NCBI RefSeq assembly: GCF_900187325.1
Contig: NZ_FZMZ01000005.1
Span: forward strand, 1-64,000
Direction of reading: 5' to 3'
Length of the DNA: 64,000 bases
From: Virgibacillus ndiopensis
Lineage (GTDB): Bacteria > Bacillota > Bacilli > Bacillales > Amphibacillaceae
This document shows, one piece after another, positions 1 to 8,806 of this stretch. Position 1 is the stretch's first letter. Each line of letters starts with the position of its first letter. A program made the translations under genes and the position numbers. The notes under the pieces were generated by a model that was not told the origin of the DNA, ran no database searches, and saw only the letters and a program-made list of their open reading frames with translations.

Positions 1-72
1 GGTTGATAGGTCCGAGGTGGAAGCGTGGTGACACGTGGAGCTGACGGATACTAATAGATCGAGGACTTAACT
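1..72 (+). rRNA. rrl: 23S ribosomal RNA, 3' end only
   Basis: The first 72 bases match the conserved 3' tail of Firmicutes 23S rRNA, including the segment GACGGATACTAATAGATCGA and the terminal GAGGACTTAAC. The rest of the gene lies outside the window. It is followed 75 bp later by 5S rRNA, the usual order in an rrn operon. The exact 3' end is estimated by analogy with Bacillus. Confidence 0.93.
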
Positions 73-146
73 ATATATTTTTGATTCGTTGATGGTTAAA
101 CTCTTATTTAGTTTTTAGGGTATAAATTTACTCACAATTAAATATG

Positions 147-263
147 TCTGGTAGCAATAGCGGAGAGGACACACCTGTTCCCATGCCGAACACAGCAGTT
201 AAGCTCTCCAGCGCCGATGGTAGTTGGGGCATTGCCCCTGCAAGAGTAGGACGCCGCCAGGCA
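147..263 (+). rRNA. rrf: 5S ribosomal RNA
   Basis: The stretch carries the conserved 5S blocks: CCCATGCCGAACACAGCAGT, the internal GCGCCGATGGTAGT, and AGAGTAGGACGCCGCCAGGC at the 3' end. Its 5' end TCTGG pairs with the 3' CCAGGC region to close the terminal stem. Length is about 117 nt, normal for the family. Ends may be off by one or two bases. Confidence 0.95.
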
Positions 264-267
264 AGAT

Positions 268-307
268 AAGACCAGGATATGGAAATCTCATATCCTGGTC
301 TTTGTTT
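268..307 (+). terminator. rRNA operon terminator
   Basis: A perfect 14-bp stem (268-281 with 289-302) encloses a 7-nt loop and runs into a T-rich tail. It lies five bases after 5S rRNA, so the operon ends without trailing tRNA genes. Confidence 0.9.
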
Positions 308-483
308 TGGACCAAACATATTTTTTTCTTTACTACTAGTGGGTGAAATTATTGAGACAGATTTACATTTTGTTAATGATGAGAAATTAAAAAACAAGTA
401 CATTGAACCATAAAAAGGATTGGTGTTTTTCTGTGTTTCGTTTTGAAAATACTTATAAAAATAGTAATAAGAGGATAAAATCC

Positions 484-590
484 ATGGAGCTGTTAAATGA
501 ATATATGTTAATTGAAACATATAAAAAAGCAGTAGAACTAGATTAAACAATGACTTTCTGTTTATTTTAAAATTAAAAGAAGGGAATTAA
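484..590 (+). pseudogene. sda-like checkpoint peptide gene, frameshifted
   Basis: An ATG at 484 follows an AGAGGA ribosome site and opens 20 codons reading MELLNEYMLIETYKKAVELD before a TAA at 544. If one base is restored near 542, reading continues in frame as LNNDFLFILKLKEGN to a stop at 588. The joined peptide has the Sda pattern (LxxELLIExYxKAxELxLxxxF), and it resembles the intact Sda-like gene at 42635-42787. Sda family proteins block sporulation histidine kinases. I read this as a paralogue broken by a one-base deletion, though a sequencing error or a genuinely short 20-residue peptide would look the same. Confidence 0.5.
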
Positions 591-842
591 CTTTAAGGAA
601 GACTAGTGTATACAATGAATATTTGATAAATAGACCCTTCTCAGAGGTTCTATTTTGATTGTTACTAGTAAAACTTATAAAACTTAGTAAAACAAGGGAA
701 TAGTCCCTATGTTGTCGTATATTGACCAATAGAGTAATAACCGCAGTATGTACCTTATAAACAGTGGGGTGTATAAATTGAAGGCACATTACACTTTAAT
801 AGCTAAATCTGGAAATTACGATTTTGATTTTGAACAAAAAAA
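591..842. other. Gene-free AT-rich stretch
   Basis: I find no credible gene here. One imperfect hairpin with a short T tail near 629-658 could terminate transcription from the sda-like gene. A minus-strand open frame at 562-789 has no ribosome site and no recognisable family. Confidence 0.4.
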
Positions 843-898
843 TTAGCGGCATTCCCCTTCAAAATTTGATTTAGTGGGGGTCAGTCGCTAAGGTCTCT

Positions 899-1200
899 TC
901 ATTGTCTTTGTTCTTCAATATATCTTTTTATCATATCTATTGTCGCCCCGCCTGTTGTTAGCACCATATAGCTTCTGATCCAAAAAAGGTTTCCAATAAT
1001 AGTGTTGTAAATGACTTGGAAATGCTTTATGAATGTACCTGGAAGTGAACAGGAGAAGTATCAAATAAGATATGAATATGATCTTCTTCACAGTTCATCT
1101 CGATAATATCGCAATTCCATTTATGAAACAAATCCTTCTTTTAATCTATTCATGATATTTCTGTTGATACACTGGTACCTGATTCTTTCTATATTCAGGA
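899..1200 (-). pseudogene. tnpA: IS200-type Y1 transposase TnpA, degenerate
   Basis: Read on the minus strand, two in-frame blocks match IS200 transposases. One contains WNCDIIEMNCEEDHIHILFD, which carries the HxH (HIH) catalytic histidines of HUH enzymes; the other is the C-terminal block RSYMVLTTGGATIDMIKRYI, ending EEQRQ at 899. Between and upstream of them are stop codons and at least two frame changes, for example in the RYQCINRNIMNRLKEGF segment near 1160. The N-terminal third and start are lost. TnpA enzymes cut and join single-stranded DNA; this copy cannot be active. Confidence 0.75.
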
Positions 1201-1201
1201 A

Positions 1202-1444
1202 GTAATAGATAACGAGTATCTTGCTTTCGATGGTTCTGGAAAAGTAGAACGCACCGGTAAAAGAGAACTTGCCACATTTTCGACGGGTATAGTCTACCAT
1301 GCAGATTTGTCAGCTTCCTATAACATCTGGGCTCGTTATTTTATTCGGAGACTCCAAAAATCCACTACTGAAAAGAAGTGGTTGGCTCTTCAGACAAAAG
1401 TTCCTGAATTGTCAAAACGAACACATCAGACCTTGTCTTCGTGA
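1202..1444 (+). pseudogene. tnpB: TnpB C-terminal fragment (RNA-guided nuclease relic)
   Basis: The frame ending with TGA at 1442 contains YHADLSASYNIWARYFIRRL, the TnpB signature HADLxASxNIxxRY that carries the last RuvC aspartate. It continues to the usual short basic tail ending in TLSS. Only about 75-80 C-terminal residues remain out of about 370-400; the zinc finger and most of RuvC are gone. It lies just beyond the tnpA remnant with opposite polarity, so an internal deletion has removed the 5' part of tnpB. The guide-RNA region normally overlapping the tnpB 3' end would fall at about 1400-1500, but I cannot confirm its fold. Confidence 0.7.
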
Positions 1445-1571
1445 ATTACCCTTCGTTTAGCACAGTAATCCTGCAGAGAGTTACACTGCAAGATGTTGAG
1501 GTGTATTCAAGATAAGAAATGCTCCATCAAAATCTGGGATTTAGGTGAAGAGGTTTACCAGTCAGTAAAAC

Positions 1572-2189
1572 TTGCATCACAATTCATTTCAAGCTATGAA
1601 TCTAGTGATGAACCGAGTGTTAAAGATCAGGTCAATTCTGTTAAATTTTAACTTAAACAAGCTAACCTGGGTATCAAGTAATGAAATTATAAAAAACTTT
1701 CAAGTATTTAAAAAGGAAAAGATAAACATGTATTATCTTAGATCCAATATTGTTGCACCTTTAAGAGATAAGGGTTTACTAATTGCTAGTAGTGAAAAAG
1801 GTTACAAGCTACTAGTTCCACAAGATGATTTAGAAGAATATGTCAATTTTAGTAGTCTAAAAATTATACCTATGTTAAATAGACTGGAACGATGCAGAGA
1901 GCAAATTTTACTGGCTGTAAAGAAGGAATTAGATATTATGGATTATACGAAGTATGAGCAGTTGAAAAAATACTTTGATGGAGAAAATGCCAGTTTGAGA
2001 GGTGGAATTCAATCAAGAAATTACTTAAGCCACTATAAATTAGTAAGCTCTTTCAATAGAGCTGGCGTATTTAATATACAAATCCGCCAGCTCTTCAGTA
2101 TACTTTACTATTTTTCTGTTACGAATGATGTATATACCGAACGTGACTTAAAAGGTGTATGGAACGTTTTGAAGAGTTTTTCGAACTGA
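1572..2189 (+). pseudogene. Fragment of a winged-helix protein of unknown function
   Basis: A 205-codon open frame whose middle (about residues 30-135) looks like genuine protein: a winged-helix-like segment (STREAMS such as NMYYLRSNIVAPLRDKGLLI and EKGYKLLVP) followed by a helical tail MLNRLERCREQILLAVKKEL. The start lies in the debris next to the IS relic and has no good ribosome site. The last 35 or so codons are simply the antisense of ispA, overlapping it by 82 bases. I therefore call it the C-terminal remnant of a larger gene cut by the IS-associated rearrangement. The parent family is not identified. Confidence 0.4.
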
Positions 2190-3118
2190 CTAAGGACATC
2201 GAGTGCAACAAGTCCATTTCCTTCGGCTGATTTTGCATAGCCTAAAGGTACCGTTCGTCTTATTAGTTGAGCGTAGAGTTCTGCTTCGGTTAAACGACGA
2301 TTAAACTGCTTTTCTGCAATGTTAATAACTAAGGCAAGAGCACCGGATACATGAGGTGTGGCCATGGATGTTCCGGATAATTTGGCATATTTGCTTCCAG
2401 TGTAAGTTGATAATATTTCTACTCCTGGTGCAACTAGATCAATTTCATCATTAGTATTGCTAAAGGGTGCAATATTTTTATCGAAATTAATCGCTCCTAC
2501 TTGAATTACTTCATTATAGGCACCGGGATATGCAAATTCATTTGTATCTGATCGGGCATCGCCCTCATTTCCAGCAGCACATACGACAGGTATTCCAGCA
2601 TCCAGAGCCCGTTTAACTGCTTTATAAAGCTCTGGTACATCGTTTGGACCGCCAAGTGACATGGAAATTGTCCTTACTTTTTCCCCGTTTGGTCCTTCCC
2701 AATCGATAGCATAATTTATTCCATCAATAATCCATTGATAGTCACCGCTTCCTTGGCCATTGAGTACCTTTACAATTAGTAGATTTGCATTCGGAGCTAC
2801 ACCAGAAATTCCATTTTCCTGTTTAGATGAAGCCGCTATCGTTCCTGCTACGTGAGTGCCGTGTCCATTATTATCCTCATAGTTGTCTTGGTCTCCATTA
2901 TAATCTGAAGAGAAGTTTTTACCATCGATAATTCGCTGCTTTAAATCAGGATGATCGATTTGGCATCCTGTATCGATAATTGCAACGACATTTCCACTAC
3001 CTTTCTCTGCCTCTTCCCAAACTTCTGGTGCTTGGATCATTGTCACACCTTCTGGAATTTCAGAAGATGCTTCGTAAATTTCCTCGACCTCATAAGGTAT
3101 TAAATGAATTTTACTCAT
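2108..3118 (-). CDS. ispA: Intracellular subtilisin-like serine protease
   Basis: A 336-residue subtilase of the Bacillus intracellular type. It has no signal peptide and begins MSKIHLIPYEVEE, carrying the LIPY motif of the short N-terminal pro-segment that keeps these enzymes inactive until cleaved. The catalytic triad is visible: Asp49 in AIIDTG, His86 in GHGTHVAG and Ser about 250 in GTSMATPHVSG, the same numbering as Bacillus IspA. The start at 3118 is chosen over an upstream ATG at 3151 because AAAGGAGG sits eight bases before it and the LIPY alignment begins there. The family degrades cytoplasmic proteins in stationary phase. It is monocistronic; its 3' end faces the fragment at 1572-2189. 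Confidence 0.95.
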   Translation of the reverse strand: MSKIHLIPYEVEEIYEASSEIPEGVTMIQAPEVWEEAEKGSGNVVAIIDTGCQIDHPDLKQRIIDGKNFSSDYNGDQDNYEDNNGHGTHVAGTIAASSKQENGISGVAPNANLLIVKVLNGQGSGDYQWIIDGINYAIDWEGPNGEKVRTISMSLGGPNDVPELYKAVKRALDAGIPVVCAAGNEGDARSDTNEFAYPGAYNEVIQVGAINFDKNIAPFSNTNDEIDLVAPGVEILSTYTGSKYAKLSGTSMATPHVSGALALVINIAEKQFNRRLTEAELYAQLIRRTVPLGYAKSAEGNGLVALDVLSQFEKLFKTFHTPFKSRSVYTSFVTEK

Positions 3119-3394
3119 GCCTAAGCCTCCTTTAAATTTTAAAAATTCCATAGTATGTGTGCCATATAGTAGATAATATGTTTTATTGGAATTTTATAGA
3201 CTATTCCCGTAACTGTTTACTATAAACGATTACATAGACCTATTTATTAAAAATAATACACATGTACTATAAGAATTCTTTTTCATTATCCTTCTACCTT
3301 CAAAAAACTAAAATTACAAAATTAATTAAATAGATTGAAAAATATAAACTAAACAATTATAATTATATATTAATTTATATGAGGGGATGATAGG

Positions 3395-5104
3395 ATGAAA
3401 GATTTGCGAATTAAGAGCAAAGTATTTAGTGAAGATCCGAAGCGAGCACCCAATCGAGCGATGTTACGTGCAGTCGGAATAACGGACGAGGATTTTAAAA
3501 AGCCGATGATAGGTGTTGCTAGTACATGGAGTGAAGTAACGCCGTGTAATATTCATCTTCATGATTTAGCCGAAAATACAAAATCAGGTGCACGAGAAGC
3601 AGGCGGAGTCCCGATGATTTTTAACGCTATTACGGTTTCTGACGGAATTTCTATGGGAACTCAAGGGATGCGGTACTCGTTGCCCAGCCGTGATGTAATA
3701 GCAGACTCTATTGAAACGGTAGTCGGTGCTGAGAATTTGGATGGGTATGTTGCAATTGGTGGTTGCGATAAAAACATCCCTGGCTGTATGATTGCTATTG
3801 CTAGGTCTGAGGTACCTGCTATTTTTGTATATGGTGGAACAATAGCTCCAGGAAATTTAGGTGGGGAGAAATTAGATATTGTCTCGGTATTTGAAGGGGT
3901 AGGTAAACATAGTAATGGTGATATCGATGATGATAAATTAAACAAAATTGAGTGTGCTGCATGTCCCGGAGCTGGATCATGTGGAGGGATGTATACTGCA
4001 AATACAATGGCCTCTGCCGTTGAAGCAATGGGTATGAGTTTACCAGGAAGTTCATCCAATCCGGCACAATCTGACGCAAAATCACACGACTGCTTTGCAG
4101 CAGGTGAAGCAATTCTCAACCTTTTAGAAAAGGATATCTATCCAAAAGACATTATGACAAAGAAAGCTTTTGAAAATGCCATAACAGTTGTAATGGCCCT
4201 GGGTGGTTCGACAAATGCGGTTTTACACTTATTGGCAATTGCTCATTCTGTTGGAGTAGATTTATCGATTGATGATTTTAATAAGATTCAGAAAAAAGTT
4301 CCACATATAGCTGATTTAAAACCAAGCGGTAAATATGTTATGGAAGATTTACATAAAATTGGTGGAATTCCAGCCGTAATGAAACTTCTTTATGAAGCAG
4401 GTTATTTACATGGTGACTGTTTAACGGTAACCGGAAAAACCGTTGCAGAAAATGTTCAAGAAGCACCATCGTTAACCGAGAATCAAAAAATTATACTGCC
4501 GTTTGATAAGCCGTACCGTAAAGATGGACCATTAGTTATTTTGAAAGGGAACCTTGCACCAAATGGAGCTGTTGCCAAGGTATCTGGATTAAAAGTAACC
4601 AGGCATACTGGTCCTGCCCGTGTATTCAATACGGAAGAAGAAGCTACAAAAGCTGTCATGAATAACCAAATAAATGAAGGCGACGTACTGGTTATTCGAT
4701 ATGAAGGGCCAAAGGGCGGACCAGGAATGCCTGAGATGCTGTCAATTTCAGCAATTTTAGTTGGTAAAGGGTTAGGTGAAAAAGTAGCCTTATTAACAGA
4801 TGGTAGATTTTCAGGCGGTACACATGGCTTGGTAGTCGGTCACATCGCACCTGAAGCACAAGTAGGTGGGCCAATTGCCCTTTTAGCAGAAGGTGACATG
4901 GTTACGATAGATTCCAATGAACGTGAAATTTTCATGGATGTTTCAGAAGAAGAGCTTGAACAACGACTTAATAATTGGGAGGCACCAGCGATGGAAGCAA
5001 GAGGTGTTTTAGGAAAGTATGCACACTTAGTTTCCTGTTCATCAAAAGGAGCAGTCACGGATAATTTTGAAATTAAACGTAAAACAGACACAGTTGTTTA
5101 CTAG
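3395..5104 (+). CDS. ilvD: Dihydroxy-acid dehydratase
   Basis: 569 residues, full length. It catalyses the dehydration of 2,3-dihydroxy-acids to 2-oxo acids in isoleucine and valine synthesis. The IlvD/Edd signatures are present: [13 protein letters not shown] around Cys124-Cys131 and [16 protein letters not shown] around Cys190-Cys196; Cys51, Cys124 and Cys196 are the expected iron-sulfur ligands. The C-terminal swivelling domain has the family block KGGPGMPEM followed by [12 protein letters not shown]. It stands alone, not in an ilv-leu operon, and I see no T-box in the 276-bp AT-rich upstream gap. A strong terminator follows at 5151. Confidence 0.97.
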   Translation: MKDLRIKSKVFSEDPKRAPNRAMLRAVGITDEDFKKPMIGVASTWSEVTPCNIHLHDLAENTKSGAREAGGVPMIFNAITVSDGISMGTQGMRYSLPSRDVIADSIETVVGAENLDGYVAIGGCDKNIPGCMIAIARSEVPAIFVYGGTIAPGNLGGEKLDIVSVFEGVGKHSNGDIDDDKLNKIECAACPGAGSCGGMYTANTMASAVEAMGMSLPGSSSNPAQSDAKSHDCFAAGEAILNLLEKDIYPKDIMTKKAFENAITVVMALGGSTNAVLHLLAIAHSVGVDLSIDDFNKIQKKVPHIADLKPSGKYVMEDLHKIGGIPAVMKLLYEAGYLHGDCLTVTGKTVAENVQEAPSLTENQKIILPFDKPYRKDGPLVILKGNLAPNGAVAKVSGLKVTRHTGPARVFNTEEEATKAVMNNQINEGDVLVIRYEGPKGGPGMPEMLSISAILVGKGLGEKVALLTDGRFSGGTHGLVVGHIAPEAQVGGPIALLAEGDMVTIDSNEREIFMDVSEEELEQRLNNWEAPAMEARGVLGKYAHLVSCSSKGAVTDNFEIKRKTDTVVY

Positions 5105-5150
5105 AAAAAATAGTCCATGTTAAATTTATTGTTTGTAAAATAGGATTCTA

Positions 5151-5185
5151 AAAAAACTTCTGATGATACGTCAGAAGTTTTTTTA
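5151..5185 (+). terminator. Terminator after ilvD
   Basis: Stem 5151-5163 with 5171-5183 (core ACTTCTGA/TCAGAAGT), a 7-nt loop and a run of seven T residues. It isolates ilvD from the tetR-like gene. Confidence 0.9.
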
Positions 5186-5231
5186 GATTGAATTATTCGA
5201 GTAGTTGCACAATAATTTAATTTCGATTACA

Positions 5232-5257
5232 ATAATGATTGATTAATCAATCATTAT
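5232..5257. promoter_or_regulatory. Perfect 26-bp palindrome, likely TetR operator
   Basis: A perfect inverted repeat with 13-bp half sites; the core is TGATTGATTAATCAATCA. It ends a few bases before the ribosome site of the TetR-family gene, the usual place for an autoregulatory operator. Binding by the adjacent regulator is inferred. Confidence 0.8.
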
Positions 5258-5272
5258 ATGGAGGTGAATTGC

Positions 5273-5863
5273 GTGATTGAAAAAGAATTAAATGAAAAGC
5301 AAAAAGCGAAGAAGGACAGAATCTTGCAAGAGTCAACTGAACTTTTTTCCTTTAAGGGATATGACGATACAACCATTTCACAAATTGCTAAAGCTGCGAG
5401 TATCAGTTTTGGAAGTGTATTTACTTATTTTGAAACAAAAGAGGAGTTGTTTGAAAAAGTGATAACACAACCATTTCCTGATGTAAAGGAACAATTTTCA
5501 GGCTTAACGAAGGGGAACGTTATCACTGCGGAATACATAGAGAGTATTGTTGAAAGGCACATTATATTTTTTGTAAAGAACAGATTATATTTACAGCTTA
5601 TTCAGCAAGTGCTTGGAAATCCTGAACGATTCTCAGATTTGTCAGAAAAGCTGAACGAAATTGCTGTGTATATGCGAAAGGAAATTCGGGAATTAGTTAA
5701 ACTTGGTCAGAAACAAAATCTTTTAGACCTAGAAAGTTCTGAAGCCGTGGCAACAGGATATATAAGTTTTTTAATTGGAATGCGGATGTTTATGACGGAC
5801 TCTGAAGAATCCTCTATCTGGATGGAATTAAAACCTATAGCATTAAAAATTCTTGGATTGTAA
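5273..5863 (+). CDS. TetR/AcrR-family transcriptional regulator
   Basis: 196 residues. The N-terminal helix-turn-helix is typical: ILQESTELFSFKGYDDTTIS then IAKAASISFGSVFTYFETKE. The C-terminal ligand domain is unspecific. I take the GTG at 5273 as start, because the upstream ATG at 5258 lies inside the ribosome site GGAGGTG that serves this GTG. The perfect palindrome at 5232-5257 just upstream suggests autorepression. It is followed 15 bases later by an MFS exporter, a common regulator-pump pair. The inducer is unknown. Confidence 0.88.
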   Translation: MIEKELNEKQKAKKDRILQESTELFSFKGYDDTTISQIAKAASISFGSVFTYFETKEELFEKVITQPFPDVKEQFSGLTKGNVITAEYIESIVERHIIFFVKNRLYLQLIQQVLGNPERFSDLSEKLNEIAVYMRKEIRELVKLGQKQNLLDLESSEAVATGYISFLIGMRMFMTDSEESSIWMELKPIALKILGL

Positions 5864-5878
5864 AAGGATGTGTGGATA

Positions 5879-7168
5879 GTGGCTGTACATTTTCATCCGA
5901 ATATCAAATGGAGACTATTTGTGGGGTTTATAACCACAATGGCAAATATGATGATAACACCTTACCTGATTATTTATTTTTCAAGTAAAATTGGAGCGTC
6001 TATTACTGGCATATTGTACATTGCTATTATAGTATCGGCGGTGATTGGGAGTTTTGCAGGAGGATCTTTTTCCGATAAAATTGGCAGAAGAAAGGTAATG
6101 ATCGGATCAGAAATTTTGGTAGCTTTTACATTTCTAATCATTGCCTTTTTAAATTCCCCGTGGCTTGATTTGCCCTATATCACGGCCGTCCTATTCGTGA
6201 TAAATATGTTTGCAAGTGGTAGTTTTCATCCTGTTGTAATGGCTTTAATCGTGGATTGCAGTACTTCGGAAACACGGGAGACAATTTTTCGCTTCAGCTA
6301 TTGGATAAATAACCTCGCAATAGCACTTGGAAGCTTAATTGGCGGGTTTTTATTTGTTAATTACCATTTTATATTATTTTTAATTGTTACTTTCGTTTCG
6401 TTTTTTTCAGTTGTTGTATCGACGTTCCTTTTAACAGATGAGTATAAGCCTAAACAAATCAATCAGACGATATCGCAAAAAAATAAGCCTATTCAAAATG
6501 TTATACGGGGAGTTCAAAGTTACAGTTTTATATTCAAAGACAAAACATTTGTTTATTTTATTGTGGGTACTCTGTTAGTATTGGGCATTGAAACGCAGTT
6601 AACGAATTATATTGGGCTCCGGTTAGCGCAGGATATATCGAATGTTTCATTATTATCCATAGGTAATTTTGATTTTACTATTGATGGTGCAGAATTACTT
6701 GGTATATTGAAAAGTGAAAATACACTATTTGTTGTTGTAGGAACTTTTTTTATAGCAAGGTTGATAAAGCAGTTAAGCGAAAGAATTAAATTGATTTCAG
6801 GTGTATTAATTTTTACATTTGGTTTTTTTGTTTTAACATTCCATGAAAATCCATTGGTTCTAGTAATCGCCATGGTGTTCGCTACAACTGGAGAGTTGAT
6901 TTATGCTCCAGTAAAACAAACCGTGTTAGGGAATATAGCTCCTCATGAATCACGCAGTGCATATATGGCTGTTAATCAAATTTCTGTTTATTCTGCCGAG
7001 ATTATTGCCGGATTCTTTATCATTATTGGTAGTCTCTTTACACCATTATTCATGGCTTTTGTTATCTTACTAATGGGGATTGCCGGTGCGATTTGTTTCG
7101 ATAAAATGATCAAAAGGCATGAATTGTCAGGAGAAAGCAGAACATCACATACACAAACGATAGATTAG
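5879..7168 (+). CDS. MFS transporter, probable drug efflux pump
   Basis: About 429 residues with 12 predicted membrane segments. The loop 2-3 MFS motif appears as GGSFSDKIGRRKVMIG (about residues 60-75). A larger hydrophilic loop near residues 185-220 separates the two halves, and an insert of about 25 residues lies around LLSIGNFDFTIDGAELLGIL. GTG at 5879 is preferred to GTG at 5870 because AAAAGGA is spaced ten bases from it. It is co-transcribed with the TetR-type regulator, suggesting ligand-induced export; the substrate is not evident. Confidence 0.85.
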   Translation: MAVHFHPNIKWRLFVGFITTMANMMITPYLIIYFSSKIGASITGILYIAIIVSAVIGSFAGGSFSDKIGRRKVMIGSEILVAFTFLIIAFLNSPWLDLPYITAVLFVINMFASGSFHPVVMALIVDCSTSETRETIFRFSYWINNLAIALGSLIGGFLFVNYHFILFLIVTFVSFFSVVVSTFLLTDEYKPKQINQTISQKNKPIQNVIRGVQSYSFIFKDKTFVYFIVGTLLVLGIETQLTNYIGLRLAQDISNVSLLSIGNFDFTIDGAELLGILKSENTLFVVVGTFFIARLIKQLSERIKLISGVLIFTFGFFVLTFHENPLVLVIAMVFATTGELIYAPVKQTVLGNIAPHESRSAYMAVNQISVYSAEIIAGFFIIIGSLFTPLFMAFVILLMGIAGAICFDKMIKRHELSGESRTSHTQTID

Positions 7169-7257
7169 CAGTTTAAGCCAATTATTTCGGAAAATCATGT
7201 AGTACTATACTTTTTGTTATAATAAAGTCAAATCTTTTAAAAATTGGAGGTTACTAT

Positions 7258-8625
7258 GTGGAACCTTTAAAAAATATCTATAAAGATGAAATATTTGAAA
7301 CGCTGGTTGAAAATGCCTTTCATTGCTTTGTTGTGGTCGATGATAAAGGGTCGATAACTTATATGAATAATACATATTGTGATTTCCTTGAAGTAGAGCA
7401 ATCAGTTGTATTAGGTATGCATGTCACTGACGTTATCGAAAACACTAGAATGCATATCGTCGCTAAAACTGGAGTAGAAGAAATTGCTGATCTGCAATAT
7501 ATTCGTGGTAATCATATGGTAGCCAATAGGATACCCGTTCGTTCTGGTGAAAAAGTAGTGGGTGCGGTTGGGACAGTACTTTATCGGGACACAAAAGAGT
7601 GGAAGAAAATGAATAGTCATATTAAGGATTTATTACTGGAGCTTGAACATTATCGCAACCAAATCAAAAACAAGCAGGGAGCAACATATTCGCTTCATGA
7701 TATAGTAGGAAGTTCCCCACAATTAAATGATATTAAAAATAAAATAAAAAAAGTTTCTCCAGGTGACGTTTCTATTTTATTGAGAGGCGAAAGTGGAACA
7801 GGAAAAGAGTTGTTTGCCCATAGCATTCATCAATTAAGTGAACGAAATATGAATCCTTTTGTTAAAGTTAATTGTGCAGCAATTCCTGAATATTTACTTG
7901 AGTCAGAACTATTCGGATATAAAGAGGGTGCTTTTACTGGTGCAAAAAAGGGTGGCAAATTAGGTAAATTTCAACTTGCCAATGGTGGAACGATTTTCTT
8001 GGATGAAATTGGTGATATGCCATTAAGTGCACAAGTAAAGATTCTTAGGGTGTTGCAGGAAGGGGAAGTAGAAGCAGTAGGTGCGGTTAAATCTGAAAAA
8101 GTGGATGTAAGGATTATAGCCGCGACAAATCAGCCATTAGAAAAACTTATTGAAGAACAACGATTTCGGAAAGATTTATTTTATCGAATAAACGTAGTTC
8201 AAGTACAAATTCCTCCACTAAGAGAAAGGGCAGAAGATTTACGAGTTTTATCTAAATACCTCCTTGATAAAGTGACCAAACGGACAGGTAAAAGAGTTAT
8301 AGATTTTGATGCGACTGTGATAGATCGTTTCATAGAATATCAATGGCCAGGAAATATAAGAGAATTAGAAAATGTTATTGAATCGTCAGTTCACTTAACA
8401 AGCACAGAAATGATTAAGATAGAGGATTTACCAGATCATATACAACCCAATAATTACGCACTAAAACAAGAAGCAACGTTAAAAGAAATATTGAAAAAGA
8501 CTGAAAAACAGACAATCGAGAGTGTTTTAAGGAAGGTGGAGGGTGACAAGTTAAAGGCAACAAGATTATTAGGAATAGGTAAATCCAACTTATACGAAAA
8601 AATAAAGAAATATGGATTATTGTGA
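7258..8625 (+). CDS. PAS-domain sigma-54 dependent transcriptional activator
   Basis: 455 residues, three domains. A PAS sensor (about 12-115) is followed by an AAA+ domain (about 148-370) with Walker A GESGTGKE at 177-184, the sigma-54 contact loop GAFTGA at 224-229, Walker B GGTIFLDEIGD near 243-253 and an arginine-finger region. A Fis-type helix-turn-helix lies at about 415-455. The GTG start follows GGAGG at the correct distance. It sits directly upstream of a -24/-12 promoter and the 3-hydroxybutyrate genes, so it is very likely their activator, sensing a small ligand through PAS. This resembles other Bacillus SigL activators such as BkdR and RocR. Confidence 0.93.
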   Translation: MEPLKNIYKDEIFETLVENAFHCFVVVDDKGSITYMNNTYCDFLEVEQSVVLGMHVTDVIENTRMHIVAKTGVEEIADLQYIRGNHMVANRIPVRSGEKVVGAVGTVLYRDTKEWKKMNSHIKDLLLELEHYRNQIKNKQGATYSLHDIVGSSPQLNDIKNKIKKVSPGDVSILLRGESGTGKELFAHSIHQLSERNMNPFVKVNCAAIPEYLLESELFGYKEGAFTGAKKGGKLGKFQLANGGTIFLDEIGDMPLSAQVKILRVLQEGEVEAVGAVKSEKVDVRIIAATNQPLEKLIEEQRFRKDLFYRINVVQVQIPPLRERAEDLRVLSKYLLDKVTKRTGKRVIDFDATVIDRFIEYQWPGNIRELENVIESSVHLTSTEMIKIEDLPDHIQPNNYALKQEATLKEILKKTEKQTIESVLRKVEGDKLKATRLLGIGKSNLYEKIKKYGLL

Positions 8626-8646
8626 TTCTGAAATTTTGGAATCACA

Positions 8647-8664
8647 TTCCGTAAAAATGGAAAA
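8647..8664. promoter_or_regulatory. Candidate upstream activator site
   Basis: An imperfect inverted repeat, TTCCGTAAAAATGGAA, about 150 bp before the -24/-12 element. Nearly the same sequence (TTCCGTAAAATCGGAA) recurs 82 bp downstream inside the terminator stem at 8719-8757. Two similar dyads at enhancer distance suit a Fis-type sigma-54 activator. Function is inferred. Confidence 0.5.
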
Positions 8665-8718
8665 CTTTATTTTTGTATTCACGATGTAAGGGTTTACATT
8701 GTGAATAAATAAGTGTGC

Positions 8719-8757
8719 AACTCTACTTTCCGTAAAATCGGAAAAGTAGAGTTTTTT
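8719..8757 (+). terminator. Terminator of the activator gene, with embedded activator-like site
   Basis: Stem ACTCTACTTTCCG (8720-8732) pairs with CGGAAAAGTAGAGT (8739-8752) around TAAAAT, then six T residues. The loop-proximal part repeats the dyad seen at 8647-8664, so this DNA may also bind the activator. Confidence 0.75.
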
Positions 8758-8806
8758 GTTTGTTGCTCCATACTTACCGTTATTGCATTGCATATGGTCT
8801 CTAAAG

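Larger units (their letters stand above)
843..1500. mobile_element. Relic of an IS200/IS605-family element with divergent tnpA and tnpB
   Basis: A decayed tnpA on the minus strand (899 to about 1200) abuts a tnpB tail on the plus strand (1202-1444), so the two point away from each other as in IS605-type elements. The left edge carries a subterminal hairpin: TTAGCG at 843-848 pairs with CGCTAA at 886-891, with an inner CCCC/GGGG pairing. The middle of the element, including most of tnpB, is missing, and neither gene is intact, so it cannot move on its own. The right boundary is not defined by sequence; 1500 is a guess. Confidence 0.7.

Noticed and set aside
264-480. tRNA genes after 5S rRNA
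   Set aside because: No cloverleaf or CCA-ended segment is seen; a terminator directly follows 5S.
128-550. 140-codon open frame on the minus strand
   Set aside because: It runs through the antisense of 5S rRNA and its terminator, has no ribosome site and no family resemblance.
562-789. 75-codon minus-strand open frame
   Set aside because: No ribosome site, no recognisable family, low-complexity AT-rich composition; overlaps the sda-like remnant.
3119-3394. Possible T-box leader upstream of ilvD
   Set aside because: No T-box core sequence and no terminator/antiterminator pair is visible; the gap is only AT-rich.
3661-4119. 152-codon frame antisense to ilvD
   Set aside because: Mirrors the codon structure of a strongly conserved gene; no start signals.
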